NCBI RefSeq assembly: GCF_002201535.1
Contig: NZ_NIWW01000006.1
Location: 62,001-126,000, forward strand
Direction: 5' to 3'
DNA length: 64,000 nt
Source of the DNA: Lacimicrobium sp. SS2-24
GTDB lineage: Bacteria > Pseudomonadota > Gammaproteobacteria > Enterobacterales > Alteromonadaceae
The notes under the pieces were generated by a model. It did not search any database and had not been told where the DNA came from. It saw nothing but the letters and a program-made list of their open reading frames with translations. This document shows positions 63,042 to 64,000 of this stretch, in pieces. Within the stretch, counting starts at the first letter, position 1, and every line of letters begins with the position of its first letter. A program made the translations under genes and the position numbers.

Positions 63042-64000
63042 TTGTCCAATAACCTGGTCAGTAATGAAATCATACTGGAACCCAATGACCACAAGCGATT
63101 GTCCAGCCTGTGTGGTCCGTTTGATGACAATATCAAACAGATAGAACGACGCCTGGGGGTAGAAATCAGCTACCGCGACAACCAGTTCAAAGTACTGGGT
63201 AAGTCACAACAAGCGGTGGCCACCTCAGAGCTGCTTAAACTGCTGTACATCGAGACGCAACCCGTCAAAGGACAGATTCCCGATCTGGCGCCGGAAAAAG
63301 TGCATCTGGCGATCCAGGAAGCCAAATGCCTGGAGCAGGCTGAAGCCGGAAAATATGGCAAAGAAGTGCACATTAAGACCAAGCGAGGGGTGATCAAACC
63401 CCGTAATCCGCACCAGTCTCAGTATGTTCAGAACATTGTCAGCCATGACATCTGCTTTGGCGTGGGACCGGCCGGTACAGGTAAAACTTATCTGGCGGTG
63501 GCCAGTGCAGTCGATGCCCTTGAGCGTCAGGAGATACGCCGAATTCTGTTAACCCGCCCGGCCGTCGAAGCCGGTGAAAAGCTGGGCTTTTTACCCGGAG
63601 ATCTGTCTCAGAAAGTGGATCCTTATCTGCGCCCCCTGTATGACGCGCTGTTTGAAATGCTGGGCTTTGAAAAAGTCGAGAAGCTCATCGAGCGCAATGT
63701 CATCGAAGTGGCTCCCCTAGCCTATATGCGCGGACGCACCTTAAATGATGCCTTTATCATTCTGGATGAGAGTCAGAATACCACCGTGGAGCAGATGAAA
63801 ATGTTCCTGACCCGGATTGGTTTCAACTCCAAAGCAGTGATTACCGGTGACATTACCCAGGTGGATTTGCCTCGCGGCGCGCGCAGTGGTCTGCGACATG
63901 CCATCGAAGTGCTAAAAGATGTGAAGGACATTTCCTTTAACTTCTTTAATGCCAACGACGTGGTGCGTCACCCCGTGGTCACACGCATTGTCATGGCGTA
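63042..64000 (+). CDS. ybeZ: PhoH-like ATPase YbeZ (partial, cut by window end)
   Basis: 319 complete codons are inside the window and no stop occurs before base 64000. The Walker A is GVGPAGTGKTYLAVA, the Walker B FIILDESQN, and TGDITQVDLPRGARSGLRHAI is typical of PhoH proteins. YbeZ is linked to YbeY in rRNA maturation. The start is TTG at 63042 with AGGAG 6 bases upstream; it follows miaB by 9 bp. Confidence 0.95.
   Translation, partial: MSNNLVSNEIILEPNDHKRLSSLCGPFDDNIKQIERRLGVEISYRDNQFKVLGKSQQAVATSELLKLLYIETQPVKGQIPDLAPEKVHLAIQEAKCLEQAEAGKYGKEVHIKTKRGVIKPRNPHQSQYVQNIVSHDICFGVGPAGTGKTYLAVASAVDALERQEIRRILLTRPAVEAGEKLGFLPGDLSQKVDPYLRPLYDALFEMLGFEKVEKLIERNVIEVAPLAYMRGRTLNDAFIILDESQNTTVEQMKMFLTRIGFNSKAVITGDITQVDLPRGARSGLRHAIEVLKDVKDISFNFFNANDVVRHPVVTRIVMA

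Overview
The window looks like chromosomal backbone of a marine gammaproteobacterium of the Alteromonadales (relatives of Alteromonas, Aestuariibacter, Bowmanella or Lacimicrobium). This is inferred from gene content and order: grpE-dnaK beside nadK and recN, a bamE/rnfH/ratA/smpB/ssrA block, the ycgN-ycgM-ycgL-rnd-fadD block, tsaB-yoaA, the hemA-prfA-prmC...sirB2-sirB1...kdsA block, lolB-ispE-prs, rplY-pth-ychF and ubiF/miaB/ybeZ. The tmRNA tag has the same sequence as the E. coli tag. Composition is moderate, roughly half GC by eye, with a visibly AT-richer patch just after ssrA.

Layout. 1-6.5 kb: protein quality control (dnaK start, grpE with a sigma-32 promoter), NAD kinase, SOS-regulated recN with two LexA boxes, then bamE, rnfH-ratA and the trans-translation pair smpB-ssrA. 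6.5-15.6 kb: accessory and poorly characterised genes (an AT-rich lipoprotein islet after ssrA, MarC-like, DsrE-like, ThrE-like, zinc-ribbon, SMP-30, DUF533, TauE/SafE, DUF3718, an orphan solute-binding protein). 15.6-17.3 kb: a translationally coupled class IV aminotransferase and sulfotransferase-like pair. 17.3-27.8 kb: a long minus-strand housekeeping run. 27.8-34.3 kb: a tRNA-Ser locus, a Na+/H+ antiporter, nadA, fpr and a tandem tRNA-Lys locus; both tRNA loci are surrounded by unusual repeats. 34.3-42.3 kb: rlmM, gcvA, kdsA, SirB-type proteins. 42.3-53 kb: an HD-GYP response regulator, translation termination (prfA/prmC), heme (hemA), outer-membrane lipoprotein and isoprenoid genes (lolB, ispE), prs, rplY, pth, ychF. 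54-54.4 kb: a Met-Leu-Gln-Gln tRNA operon. The rest holds alsT, ycaC/pirin/LysR, ubiF, a DMT transporter, miaB and the start of ybeZ (phoH-like), cut by the window end.

Most of the window is ordinary. The part that is not explained by standard features is the DNA around tRNA-Ser (about 28.08-28.95 kb) and after tRNA-Lys (33.66-34.21 kb). There, relics of the tRNA ends, near-identical 138-bp and related 148-bp tandem units, and chains of short perfect hairpins occur together. One hairpin keeps a TCGGGAA-type loop while its stem sequence changes on both arms, which points to selection or copying at the level of structure. The open reading frames that cross these repeats are not consistent in frame and I do not call them genes. 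I found no CRISPR array, phage, intact insertion sequence or defence island.
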